Shown here in pieces: positions 24,878-36,582 of a DNA stretch of 64,000 bases (within the stretch, counting starts at the first letter, position 1; each line of letters opens with the position of its first letter). The translations under genes and the position numbers were made by a program. This stretch comes from Fomes fomentarius (Eukaryota; Basidiomycota; Agaricomycetes; Polyporales; Polyporaceae), in NCBI GenBank assembly GCA_022606135.1, contig JABYQN010000012.1:434001-498000 (forward strand), read 5' to 3'. Under the pieces are notes generated by a model that was not told the DNA's origin, did no database searches, and worked only from the letters and a program-made list of their open reading frames with translations.

Positions 24878-27800
24878 TCATTGCCGTCCCAGCACACCAT
24901 CCTCCCCGCGCACTCTCCCCCGGCCCCGCCCCATGCCAGTGACCGCGCTCTCCTCCTGCAGCCCCCACATGACAGCCACGCCCCGCTCGTCAAACAACGC
25001 CCGCCTTGCCTTGCCCTTCGACCGCGCCGTGCGCACCATGCGCGTGTACCGGTCCCGCGGGGACGCATACACCATCGGCAGTTCCTCGATGCCCTCCACT
25101 TCCACCCCTTCTTCACCCTGAGCCCACTCCTCTGTCCCCTTCCGCACCTGTCCCTGTCCCTGTCCCGTATCTCCCCCTTCGTCCGCCCCCGCGACCGGGC
25201 CACGAGTCCGCCCGCGCGCACAGAAAAGCGCAAGGTTGTCCGTGCTCTGGTTGAGGGCGGGGCACGCGAACGGCATCGAAGACGCCGGAGGGGACCCAAA
25301 CCGGAGCGGCGACAGCGTGCGCTCGGGGGCCGAGGGGAAGTCCAAGTCCTGTGCCTCCATGCAGGGAAACGGGAACGTGAGCGGACGCGTCGTGGAGGGG
25401 TGTTGGGATCCGAATGCGGCTAATGAAGTAGAGGAGCTGGAGAACGGGTGTGGGGAGGAGCGGGAGGGTGAGAGCGGGGCTCGAAATTGGCGCGGGATGT
25501 ACGAGGAAGAGCGACGTTTGGCGGGAGAATGCAGAAGAGAAGGAGCGGTTGTCGCCTGCGGAGAGGCTGGAGGCGAAGGTAGGTCTATGGTTTGACGCGT
25601 TGAGGCCGAGGATGGACACGTCGGCTCCCGGTGGAAGACTGATACCGAGGCAGTATCCAGTACTACGGGTGGAGGAGTTATCGCCAGACGCTCTGCTAGC
25701 GAAGACACCCTCGCAGGAGTGGAGCCTGGACTCAGGCTTGGAGTCGAGTAGGAGAGTGGGACAGTGAACGAGGTTGCTGCGAGTGAGGCGTTGTCCACCA
25801 ACCCAAATTCCGGACGCACATCCGGGTGACTCATCCTTGGGGCGTGCAACGATGCCGACAAACTGGTCAAATTCACCGTCTCAGGTGACGTACGCCGCGA
25901 CAGAGTCACTACGATATCCTGCGCCGCGCCGGGGGACGGAATCGGAAGGAGCTCAACGGACTTCCTCGTCTCGGAGTGGCTGTAGTGGCTATCCAATCTG
26001 TCTCTATCCTTGTCGTGGTGCTCGGTATTGAGCGCGTGGAACGAAGGATCGGAGGGATTATGAGACGGATAGAGTGAGAAGGGAATGGGCTTCTGCTCGA
26101 GCTGGACGACGTCCCGGAGCGCGATGGACGTGTTGGTGTTGTAGACTGAGTGCATGTGCCTCTCGTGATCGAATCGCGGGCCGCCGCGGGCGTTGACCCT
26201 GCAGGGGACTCGTTAGTACTTAGAAAGTAATAAATATGAGAGTGACGTACATGGCCAGATAAGAGTTGATATATACTGGGTGAAAGAAGTTCCTTTGAGA
26301 GACGGGAAGAAAAACGGACGAGGAGGAACGTACACTTGATAACCAGGAACTCGATTGCAACTGGGATGAACGTGGTTGGAAAGGCGACCATCTAGTGGAG
26401 ACTTAGACATACTGATTCATAGCTGAGTAAGTAGCGCAACCTACCATTGCAATTGCAACTAGAGAACAGACACTGCGACACTTTGAGGTCATCACGACTT
26501 CATCTCCGTAGAAGCACTCACCTCGATATGATACCCGTATTGAGCGTGTAGAACATGAGCGACTTGATCGGCCCGTTCATCCTACATCGGAGTCAGCCAT
26601 CCACGCCCCAGCCGAAGCGGATGCCTAACGAAGAAAGGAAGACTCACGGTCCGGACTCAGGCCGACACCGCGCGAGGAAGTAGCACAGCGAGCCGGCAAT
26701 GACGATGTCGATAACGGTCGAGAAGCAATAAGGGATGTACGTGGCCCACTTTTGGCACGGAACATCAGCACGAGCGAGGATGAGGTGTGGAGACATATGA
26801 GTGACGTACGGGGGCGTGCGATAGTCGGTCGAAGGATTCGAGTTTGAAGCTGAGACCGGGATTTAGCGTGACTTTTGAACGCATGATGAGTGCCAGAAAC
26901 TCACGTCTCGTAGCACATTACTAGTACCGAGGAGTCGAGAGGTCAGCAAATACAGGATAATGGAGTGCAATGATTGTAGAACTCACCAATGGTGATAGCT
27001 GAGCGACGTTATCGTAGAAAAGAGGAGATTAGAATAAGCGTCGAGACGGTTTGTGATCATAGGCGTACCGTATCCGACGGCAACGAGTGTACCCTGAGGG
27101 AGTACGACGGTCAACTTGGACGTCTCGCACAAAGGAGACAAGTGACGTACAACGAGCCACGGCACCACTCGCCGCATGACGAAGCGCGAGGCGCATTTAG
27201 GCATAGTTGTCTTCTGCGCGCTCCATCGTCGGTCTTCCTTGCCGAATGGCTCGACGTGATGGTCGATGGCAAGCACTGTCATGGAGTGTTAGACACAAGG
27301 TTTAAAATGATGAAATTGGCGAATTGAAGGCCTACGCGTCCAGAGTCTGGAGGTGTATAGACTATATGCGTGTCAGTATTGCTTTGAATGCACTATTGAC
27401 CATTGAGATGCGGAATACGCACGTATGGACAGAGACGACGACCAGTCCCTACTCGCATAACGTTAACTCAATTCAGTCTGTTCCAGGTCGTCTGATACTT
27501 ACGTCTATTACTGTACGGATCTATTCAAGTGTGAGTGTACAGCGGCCGAGGAGGAAGGGCATAGACGGACCTTGAAGCTCCAGGTCATATGTAAGAGAGC
27601 GGAAGGATTGTCGTAGTTGACGACTAAGTAGTAGTACACGAAGTGCGCACTAAGCGCGAGATGTACAGCATCGAGAAACCTGGGGAATCGATAGTCAGAC
27701 TAGTCGATAAAAAGCTTGGGAGCAGTTGATTGTAATGGCCCGAGCCGCGTAAATGTGGAACGCAAAGGACATCATATCATGTATGATATCTGGCTGCGTA

Positions 27801-28100
27801 CCCCGGTGTGTCTGGGTGCGGGGTAATGACAGGCCATCCGATCTGGACCTCACCGGCAATCATAGTGAGAGAAGAAGGCTGAAACGCACCAGAGCCAGCA
27901 TACTGCGAGTTTCCTCCACGCTCTGTCTGATGGATATTGAGAGAAATATACAAAGGTTTGGAGCATCGTCACCCCAAACAGGCTGGACACGCGTAATCAA
28001 GGTCAAGAAATGGCTCGTATCGCGGAGGAAGATGGACGTACACTGCGGATACAAGCACACCGATAAAAAGGGCGCCGTACGTGCCATCCGTATGTGACAT
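24878..28100 (-). CDS. DUF6534 seven-helix membrane protein with long tail
   Basis: I resolved a chain of about 14 short exons from 28100 (MSHTDGTYGALFIGVLVSAV) to the last exon ending at 24878. The helices fit the DUF6534 family, common and multicopy in Agaricomycetes: LFGVTMLQTFVYF, LDAVHLALSAHFVYYYLVV, DGLVVVSVHTLYTSRLW, VPWLVGTLVAVGYAITI, CFSTVIDIVIAGSLCYFLA, SLMFYTLNTGIISSVCSLVA and FIPVAIEFLVIK, followed by the typical YINSYLAMVNARG. Two exons are tiny (26987-26998, 12 nt; 26905-26920, 16 nt) yet keep the frame. The family has no known ligand; a sensor-like plasma-membrane role is speculation. Unusual is the cytosolic tail of roughly 430 residues, rich in Ser, Pro and Arg, where relatives usually end soon after the last helix. 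Confidence 0.85.
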
Positions 28101-29697
28101 TGTCAGTGGTCCTAGACAGGGCTAGCGGGATAATGCCGTCGGTCGTGGCGGGGGCGGGTGGAGAGGAGAGGGAATGGTAAAGAACGGCGATGGTGGTGGT
28201 CGGCCACGAAGGAGAGGGAGGGGGACGACGGGGGACGCAGGGGCGCAAGGGAACGACATTGAGCAGACGGGTGGCAAGGCATGGTGGAAGCTAGAAGGGA
28301 GGGGTGGCGGGGATCCGGAACGTCTTCCTCGCCGCGGACGTCGACCGCGGCCCCTGCAGGCAACAGCGCTTCCTCCCCTGGCCGAATCTGCGGGGCGACA
28401 GTGACAGCGAGTGACGGCCGTCGGTGCGCATATAGCTCCCTCGCTGCATCCCGCTCAAGATGGCAATGCACATGCCCCCGCGCGGCGCCTCTCCTCGGGT
28501 TCGGGAGCTCTTCTGGCCGGGAGTGGGCGAGGTTTGTACTTTGGCCGAGCGAGAGGCGTGTTGCGTGCGACTATGGCGCTTGGTTTGGAGTCGCAATCTG
28601 GCGTCCGAGGGAGCAGCGCGGGCGGTCGAGGGCAGACACGGAGAATGCAACATATGAGACGTGGCGTCCACCCCCGACTTCTTCGGGACGATCTACGAGG
28701 GGAACACTGGGAGGACTGTTCTGCCTGCACGCAATTAGTCTCTCTCCGTCGTCCCTTGCCAAAATAGTGCACTTACTTCTTTTTCTCATGCACAAAGCCC
28801 AACAGCAGCAGTGTCTTCGCGATATGCTGTGCACTACCAGATAGGCTTGCGTGCCCTCGTGGCCTTCCCCGGATTTCTAGGCACACCGAATGTACGTGGA
28901 GGCACAGCGCACGTCACTCGGATGGCGGCCTGGTCGGGCGCCGCACGTACAGTTAGAATTCTCTGTGCGTGAACCTATCACTGGCATCGTCTTGCATTGC
29001 AGCGCCCCTGACGTCCTGCAGCCAGCAGAAGGCACTCTCCTGGAATCAAGCAGTTTGTAGAAAGTACTGGATCGGCGGAAATACGAATGAATGCAGATGT
29101 CCCGCAACGTCGTCCACCAAGGAAGCTGCCTAATGCTGCGTACCTTTGTAGGGTGTGGATCGCCGATCTGCAGCGTCTCTCCATCGGGCCCGGATCCGGG
29201 GTTCCAGTCATTCTCTCGTCGTAAATTGTTCATGTCCAGTAAGCAGCGACGTACCTATGCTCCAACTTTTCCACAACAGCCTGACCTGCATTTTGCGTCC
29301 TTCTCAGTTTCTCATTGGAGGAGCTATACAGAACCACAACTCACACTGGTTTGCCTGACGTTATAATGACTCTGGCTTACGTCCGCGATACATTGGACCG
29401 GAGAACTGGAAATGTCTCGATGCGCTTCCGTATGGCACAACCTTCCTCAATCAAAGACCATGTGCTTCTGCAGGGCCCGCTCAATCCCGTGCGAAACGTG
29501 AACTCATTACGATTAGTCGCCGGTAGAGCGCATTACCACGAAATATACACTAAGTAAGTCTAGTCGAAACGCCGACCAAGCCGCGTCCTCCCAGTCTAAG
29601 CGCGTGTAAAGTCTATCACGCAAAACAACGAACTGATCAGCACGGTACTCCAGCAGCACACGACACAAGATACTCACATCCTCGGATTCCACTACTC
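28101..29697. other. Gene-poor stretch, GC-rich
   Basis: Promoter side of the DUF6534 gene followed by GC-rich sequence with overlapping open frames on both strands (28281-28844 is the longest, 187 codons, low complexity). None shows a domain or clean exon structure, so I do not call a gene. Confidence 0.35.
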
Positions 29698-30866
29698 TCA
29701 CGAGCGACGCAGAGGCGGGATCGCAACAGCAGTCGCCTTCGTCGCATGCCGCCACGCGTCCACAGTCGTGTGCGCGCCCGGCACCAACGGCCCGGTGTGC
29801 TGGACATCGACGCGCTTCGCATGAGCGTGCACCCCAGCAGCCGCATGCGCCTCCGCATCGGGGCAAGGTTCCTCGACGTCTGCTGCAGCCGCTGCATGGA
29901 CATCGGCGCGCTTGGCGTGCGCATGCACCCCAGCAGCAGCGTCCACCTCCGCCTCAGGGCACGGTACCTCGACGTCCGCTGCAGCCGCTGCGTGGACATC
30001 AGCATCATGACGCTTGTGCTCGTGCTCATGCGTGACTTCGACCTCCGTCTCGCCCTCTACCGAGAGCCCGAGAGCATGAAGGCTACCTTCGAGCTCCGCC
30101 TCGAGACCGTCCTTGCCTGCCTCCAGCTCAGCCTCGCCCTCCGCACCGACGAGCCCAAGAGCCTCCAGCGCGCCCTCGATCTCTAGCTCGTGCTCATGGC
30201 GGCGCCCATGCTTGACTGTAGCTTCACCCTCTGCGTCCAAGAGCCCGAGCGCCTGGAGGGCCGCCGAGAGCTCAAGCAGGTCTTCCCGCGACAGCACCGT
30301 GGGGTTCGTGTTCGGCTGGACCTTGGGCGTCGCGACGGACCCCAGCGTGCTCGTGATCGCGACCGGGACGTGTGTCGTCAGAGTCGTCGGCGCGGCGCGG
30401 ACGAACGACGTGGGCAAGGCGCCAGTGACAGTCGTGCCCGGCACGTCGGGGGCGGCCACCGCGCGCACACCGAGGTTGATGCGCTGGTATTGGGCCGGGT
30501 TGACGGTGATTTCGGTCGCGGTAGGCGCGGCAGGGGTTGGGATGCTGCCCGTGGCCTGCTTGCCTGCCTTGGGGAGGTTCACCTCGTCCTTCTGGAACCC
30601 GGGGGGAAGTTGATCTGGCGACCGCGGAGGGTGGGCGTGGTGGCCGCGGGAGGAGAGGGGAGGAAGGTGTGCGTCGGGAGAGACTTTGTGGGCACTGCGG
30701 CGCCGCGCACGGCCGGCACGGGTGGGACGACGTTAGTGTCGACCGGTGCAGCGGCAGCTACAATACAGAACATTCAGTCAGCATCACGACTCGGTCTCGG
30801 TGGAGAGAAAGTGGACGCACCGCTGGCGACGAGGAGGGCGGCGAGAACAAAGTTGAGGTGCATCAT
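29698..30866 (-). CDS. Secreted repeat protein with Kex2-type sites
   Basis: Exon 1 (30866-30821, ATGATG start) encodes a signal peptide (MMHLNFVLAALLVASA); a phase-1 intron ends at 30758. The chain then runs through VPAVRGAAVPTKSLP and a GRQINFPPG segment into the long frame that ends at 29698. Three Leu/Glu repeats (ALQALGLLDAEGEA, ALEALGLVGAEGEA, SLHALGLSVEGE) are followed by two 32-34-residue repeats, each with one Cys in a PCP motif and ending VHAHAKR. KR pairs precede and follow them, as in fungal Kex2-processed repeat proteins. The frame shifts by one base at a run of six G at 30601-30606: either a real break, a sequence error, or a skipped intron of about 100 nt. No tailoring enzyme was recognised nearby. 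Confidence 0.7.
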
Positions 30867-33477
30867 CGTGTTCACGAGCGAGAAATTAGGGAGTATAGAT
30901 GGTGCTATGAACGAATGGATACGCAGTGGGACGCGATGGGTATACCTCGAGGAGTTGGGAGAGAGAGAGGAAGGAAGACTGAAGTCGAGTCGAGTGGGAC
31001 GACGAACGAGACACGCACCAGCCCCAGTCTTATACTCAAACGCACCTACGATTTACCCGTCGCGTCCTCGCGTCCCGTCGACCGTCACCGCCATGCCCTC
31101 TCCGCGAGCTCATGCATCATGGGCTGGCGCGAGACGGTGACAAAATCGCCCCGTCCCACTGCCAGCACCCATGTTTCCATTTTCGCTCCGCTCGCCTTGG
31201 TCCTTCGCGGGCGTCCCGAGGCGCGAGGGTGTGGAGTGGAGCCACCTTGTTGCGGTCTGTAGGCAATCTGACTGCCCTTCCGACTGATGGCGGGGATATT
31301 ATACTAATATTATAGGCGGGGACGAGCGGCCTCGCGAACGCGCCGCGACGTCACAGACTTCAGAAGGCGGGTCAAGCCTGCCGCGCCGAGCGTACGCGAG
31401 GGATTAGCGGGTCGGCTGATCGGGGAGAACTTCATCTTAATTACAGTTGGCTCGAGAGGTCGAGAGTCGGGATTGCTCGATTGGCCCCCGCCTCAAATGC
31501 ATCAGGACTGGGGGAGAACCTTCCTTGATGGAAACGGACTTCATCTGCACCCGAGCTTGACTCAGAGCCCTCGTGGCCTCGATAGCATCACCGTGGCGGA
31601 CGTGGTAGCAGAAGCCAGACGGCTGCGTCGCGCGTGAGACCAGATTCGCTGTTATGGAAGTCATGCCAGCAGCCAGTCGTCGTACGAAAGTCACAAAGTA
31701 CGCGGAAGATCATTGAGATATAGTAGACGGGTGCACTCAAAGCGGTTGCCGGCCTGGATCTTCGTGGCTTCAGTGGCACGCACACGATCCAAGCTATACG
31801 AGAGCACGCAAAGAACTCGCAACATGAGCAGAGGTGAGCTGGAGCGTCGTACGAGATGATGGCAATGGTTCAAAAGGAAATGGACAAAGAGTCACGCCGC
31901 CTTAGGCCTATACCGTCACAGTTTGCGTCAACAGGCGCTTGCAGCTACTTTCGTTAATACCACCATCGACTCGTGTAAATTCGCACTATCCGGAATGTAT
32001 CTACTTGTCACTGATACCTGAGGTTTGAATCCCTGCACACTAATTGGCTTTGACGACAGCTAGCGTGTCTGCTACCGGACATCTGGTCTCTCCTCGCACG
32101 TCGGACTCTCAACCAAGTGACCAAACCTTCTACACAGCGAAGGACGAAGTAACGCGCCTTCTCGAAGCTACTTGCGCTCGGTTGTATAGTTAGTGAGATG
32201 CACAAATGTTGTGGAATACAAGCCTCTCCTAACCTGGCTCGACGGAGGTGCAGTGCTCTCTGAAGTATGAACGATATCGGAACGCCGTCTCCCCTGCTCT
32301 CCTTATGCTGCGGGCGGGAAGCTCTGAACAATGACACGTTAACCAGTACAAGCCGTAGCGATGACTCGCTTCAGTCGCTCTCAGTGCCTTGAGACTGCCG
32401 CGCAGTACATTGCCGCTGCAGCCAGCTGACCGTACCAAGGCTGCCTCTGACTGACAGGAGGGCAGGGCTATGCCCCCGTCGCATTGGAGAGAAGTATGTA
32501 TACACATACGAGCGTGCTGCCAACCGAAGCTTGCTCAATTCAACGGTTTCAGATATGCCATACCTCATCTTGTCTCTCTCCTTGTTCCTCTTCCTTCCGT
32601 GGCCGGCGCAGGCACGTGCGACAACGACTAGGACGATATTGCGGATTGAGTGGAGACCTTGCCCGTCCGTTGTTATACACCCCTCGCTGACGTGCGGCTT
32701 CTTTGAGATTCTCCTCGACTACCACGCCCACTGATTAGCTGAGTCGACAATGATTAACTGAGCAGTTCGATCCGATCATTGGGCCGTTCTGACAAGCAAA
32801 GGCAGGCTCGGAGACCTGGCCGCGTTGGTTCGATTGAATGGCTTTGGGGTGCGTATGATGCTGATCATATAAGCTATACCGGTGTATGTCCCTGACACAC
32901 TTCTGTTGTATTGCGATCACAGCACACTATGCGTGCTGTAGGCCCACACGGCGCCAGTCGTATGCGTAGCCTCGTTCACGCGTACTCCAACGATGGGTCG
33001 GTGAGTGCTCATTCCACACTGTCAGTGAGAGGCAACAAACAACGCTGACACTGACATTTTGTCAGTTGGCCAATATGCCCGACTACAATCTTTGCGATGA
33101 AGGTGGAGCTTGAAGCTCATATCTGAGTCATCCTGTATCTACCCCAACTATCACTTCAGGCGCGTATGGCGCGGAAATCAGGTGGCAATCCGGCATGAAG
33201 TGCTCGTTCCTGGTGTTGCAAACTCGGGAAGCCTATTGTGCAATGTGCACCCTGGTCAGCGTGGTGCGAGACCCACGGATGATGTGTATACTCCCTCCGT
33301 CGCCAGCCGAAAGCCTAGGGTGTAGCTGCGGTAGTTGGCAAGTTGCCTACTACCGCAGCTACGATGATGTGACCATGACTATATCACCATCTGGTACGTG
33401 AATTGCTTGTACTCACCTTTGTTATTTCTTTACTACATCGACGTGCGACTCCCTCCGCATAGTATTCAATCTGGACC
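30867..33477. other. Gene-poor stretch
   Basis: Contains the promoter side of the secreted repeat gene and, near its right end, the palindrome at 33322-33362. Open frames are short and unsupported. Confidence 0.35.
33322..33362. promoter_or_regulatory. 41-nt near-perfect palindrome upstream of zinc-finger gene
   Basis: Arms GTAGCTGCGGTAGT (33322-33335) and ACTACCGCAGCTAC (33349-33362) pair over 14 bases; after one T/T mismatch, GGCAA (33337-33341) pairs with TTGCC (33343-33347) around a single G. It ends 116 bases before the zinc-finger start codon. It could be a dimeric factor site, a cruciform or a hairpin in a 5' leader. Regulatory role is inference. Confidence 0.5.
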
Positions 33478-34427
33478 ATGATGCACTACTGGGACCGATG
33501 TATCGGTTGGCAGCGAACGCTTTGCCAGCACGAAGAAGACTCTTCGATGCATCATGTTTGTGAAGACTGTGGCAAAGTCTTCGCGTCTGCCTTTGCTCTC
33601 AAGAAACACTACGTTCGAAGTCCGCTTCATCCGTACTGCCGCGTATGCGATGAGCTGTACGAGGATTGGGAGGACCTTTACGAGCATTACGACACGGTGC
33701 ACTATTATTGTGATGACTGCAATCAAGTATGTACCGCTCAATGGCTCACTTCATGCCAATCCCTCGGTGTTGAGTGCTCCATGCCCCTTTATAGGTCTTC
33801 CAATCTGACCTTGGATTGCATGAGCATCATATTCAGAGACACTCCGACGTATACTGCGCGCTATGCGAGCACATGTTCAAGGACAACAACGCCTTCCGCC
33901 ACCATGAGCGTTCGACGCCCCATCAAGGCCGCACCGTGCATTGTCCTATGCAAAGGTGCAAGAAATTTTTCGTGTCTCGCGCCGCCCTCGTCCAACATCT
34001 CGAATCGGGCGCATGCCCTTCTAGCATCACTCGCGACGAGGTGAACCGTATCGTCTCAAGCCTCGACGAGGGCGGCATCATCACGAGTTGTGCTCGCCCC
34101 ATCGGTGGGCCATCTTCGGAAAGCAGCAGCGCGGTCATCGAGACCTGGGCGACGGAGCGGGCGTGGAACGGGAAGCACTACGAGTGCTACGTGTGCCACC
34201 GCACGTTCGCATCGCTTCCTGCGCTAAACCAGCACCTGAGCAGCCCCGCGCATACGGAGAAGCTCTACCATTGTCCGACCGTGCTGAAGGGGTGTGAGGC
34301 CGAGTTCCGTACCCTCAGCGGGTTTTGCCAGCATGTGGAGAGCGAATCGTGCGGCGTCCACCGGTTCAAGAAGACGATGGACAAGTTCATCGACGGACTG
34401 CCTCAGGGCAAACGTCTGCTCGTGTAG
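33478..34427 (+). CDS. C2H2 zinc-finger protein, seven fingers
   Basis: Two exons (33478-33726, 33795-34427) give 293 residues. Fingers start at CEDCGKVFASAFALKKH, CRVCDELYEDWEDLYEH, CDDCNQVFQSDLGLHEH, CALCEHMFKDNNAFRHH, CPMQRCKKFFVSRAALVQH, CYVCHRTFASLPALNQH and CPTVLKGCEAEFRTLSGFCQH. The spacing, the mix of HxxxxH and HxxxxxC closures and the conserved WATERAWNG linker match the paralogues at 40833 and 45727. The N-terminal finger of those paralogues (CERCDRWF) is degenerate here (DRCIGW), so the gene has seven rather than eight fingers, and the start (MM at 33478) is less certain. Such tandem C2H2 proteins probably bind nucleic acid; the target is unknown. Confidence 0.85.
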
Positions 34428-36582
34428 ATGTAAGCCTGGCAGGTGTGTGGCTTCCTACATTGCATTGTCGCATTTCTGATCACGATTCTGCGTTGGATTG
34501 GACCGTAGCAATGTCAAGGCCTCATCGACCCCTCCGCGAGTGCCACGTTCCATCGCTTTGCTGCTCATAGTTGTACTCCTCAAATTGTAAAAGCCATAAC
34601 TACATGGACACGTACTCACATGTTGCTTTGCCCTTGCTCTGTCGCAGATCATGCATGTTTTGATATAACCCGTCGTCGCGCTCTAGCTAGTAGTCCTGAT
34701 TTCACGTTCAACCTAGTTCTCTGTCACGATTATGTACTATCATTCCCCCATTATCAGACATTCACACGACTATGTATCTTAACATGACTGACCTTGCACA
34801 CCACAATGTATATTATCAGCTTCGCTTGAACAGGAGGCGAGGACGGCAAGTTCAGGCATCATGTTCTTTCTCTTTTTGGACATCACGGGCGTCGGGGTTG
34901 GATTGAGCGCTTCGTCCACTCGCAAGCCACGTGGCGTATAAGATCAAGTCGGCTCCGAATCCTGCAGAGCCCCTGACACTGACAACCAACGTGATTCACC
35001 AGCACTACTAGTCTACACATCTCTGAGCAAGGCTTTGTCTACATCGATGCGTGAACAAGTCAGTCGATCAACCAACGCGGTGCTGCTCGACCTTTGGGCA
35101 GAGGTAACCCCTACTAGGGCCCATGCCCACGCCGCTTTTGCAACAGAGGGAAGTTGATGGGACCCCAGTACGTCATTGGTTTCAATGGATGTTGCCGAAG
35201 GTTCCAACCGATTGCATACACTTATACCAGCTCAGCACAGAAGCCAGTACATGTCCCTGAGAACACCTAACCTGAGCGTTGCGGTGGTGTACACGGGCTG
35301 CATCCACGACTGTCAGAGGAACCTACCCCGCACAGATGACGATCCAAATTCCTACCCATGGACAGCACATCTGCTCATCACCTGCTGTCGGTCCTTCTAC
35401 CATCTCAAATCCTCCGGGACATAACTCCGCTTCACAGTGGGACCTCAAACACACATCATCTACAAATTCGACGCCTAGAACGACACTCGACCAGTCCATA
35501 CGTCGTCGATTCCCGTGTCGGCCCACCAGCATCACTGCGCCCGCCACCACATTCACCCCCGTTCGGGAATGGAATGAATGACAGCTCTGGGGGCAAACGC
35601 CTGGTACGTCGCCTTCCCGGCATGACAGCTCCGGCATCCATCTTACCAGCGCACCCATGAGTAGGTTTGAGAACAACGGTTCTTGCTGGGAATTTACGGC
35701 CCCATGGGCACTGCGTTTACCTTCTCCCACTAGCAACGGCGTCTCCTCGGGACCGTCAATGGTTATATTGAGGGCAATTGACCTGTGACGGCACCAGCAA
35801 GACAGGGTAAGTCGTGGCTTCGCGCTTGCAAACCTTGAGAATCGTCGTGTGCGTAGCTCGTATCATTGATGAGTTATCACTCTCTTACGCTATCTCAGTT
35901 TCTGATGTTCTCTACGACGTCATGAACGCCATACTGGAGTGCCGTTCATGCGTCATGTCGCGCGGTGGGCCTAACTCCGGACGATCCAGCGCTTCCATCA
36001 TCGTTAGTCTGACAGTGGTCATGGATCTCTGAGCTTCGTGCTTTTCATAGCAAACTCTGAAAAAAGGAGACCCGTTCGCTGCCGTTTGTGGCTTACACCT
36101 TATGAAAGATCGCAGGATTCGCTGAAGAGCACTCCCATCGGCGCTCGGCACGCGGACGGCCTGTTCCCACCTGCCAAAATGCAACACGGCGTGCATCCGG
36201 GACTTTCTCGCCCTGTCAGGCGGTGGGGCCCACAGCGTATGGTGAGTGCATCCACGTCTACCCACGTAGGCGGAGTCATGAGAAGAAGAGAGCCACCAGG
36301 GGAGGCGGCTAATCAAGGCCGATGGGCGAGCATGACTGAGCGAGGAGTACGGGGCGCGCGTGCGGGGGACGTACTTATGGGCCAGAGGGCATATGTGAAT
36401 CGTGCGCTACGCAGTAGCTCGTAAGTGGGTCCCCTCCTCTCCATTATTTGGGAGTTCTTGCATCAACTTCCCTGACACCAGCTGTCGCTCCGTCCCCGCA
36501 TAGAAGCACACAACTGACCGCTCAGTATTCGGACGCCAGATAACAGCGCACTTCGCACAACGGTCTCGCATCGGCATCGCCC
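34428..36582. other. Gene-poor stretch
   Basis: No gene supported. Open frames around 35300-35740 overlap on both strands and have mixed composition. The right end holds the promoter of the 36583 gene. Confidence 0.35.

Noticed and set aside
24881..25423. Plus-strand open frame of 180 codons
   Set aside because: It is the antisense shadow of the GC-rich tail exon of the DUF6534 gene.
24610..25619. Two other minus-strand frames overlapping the DUF6534 tail
   Set aside because: They run in alternative frames of the same exon and have Arg-rich shadow composition; the frame continuous with the helices is the real one.
28281..28844. 187-codon plus-strand frame as a gene
   Set aside because: Low-complexity Arg/Ser/Gly composition, competing frames on both strands and no recognisable exon junctions.
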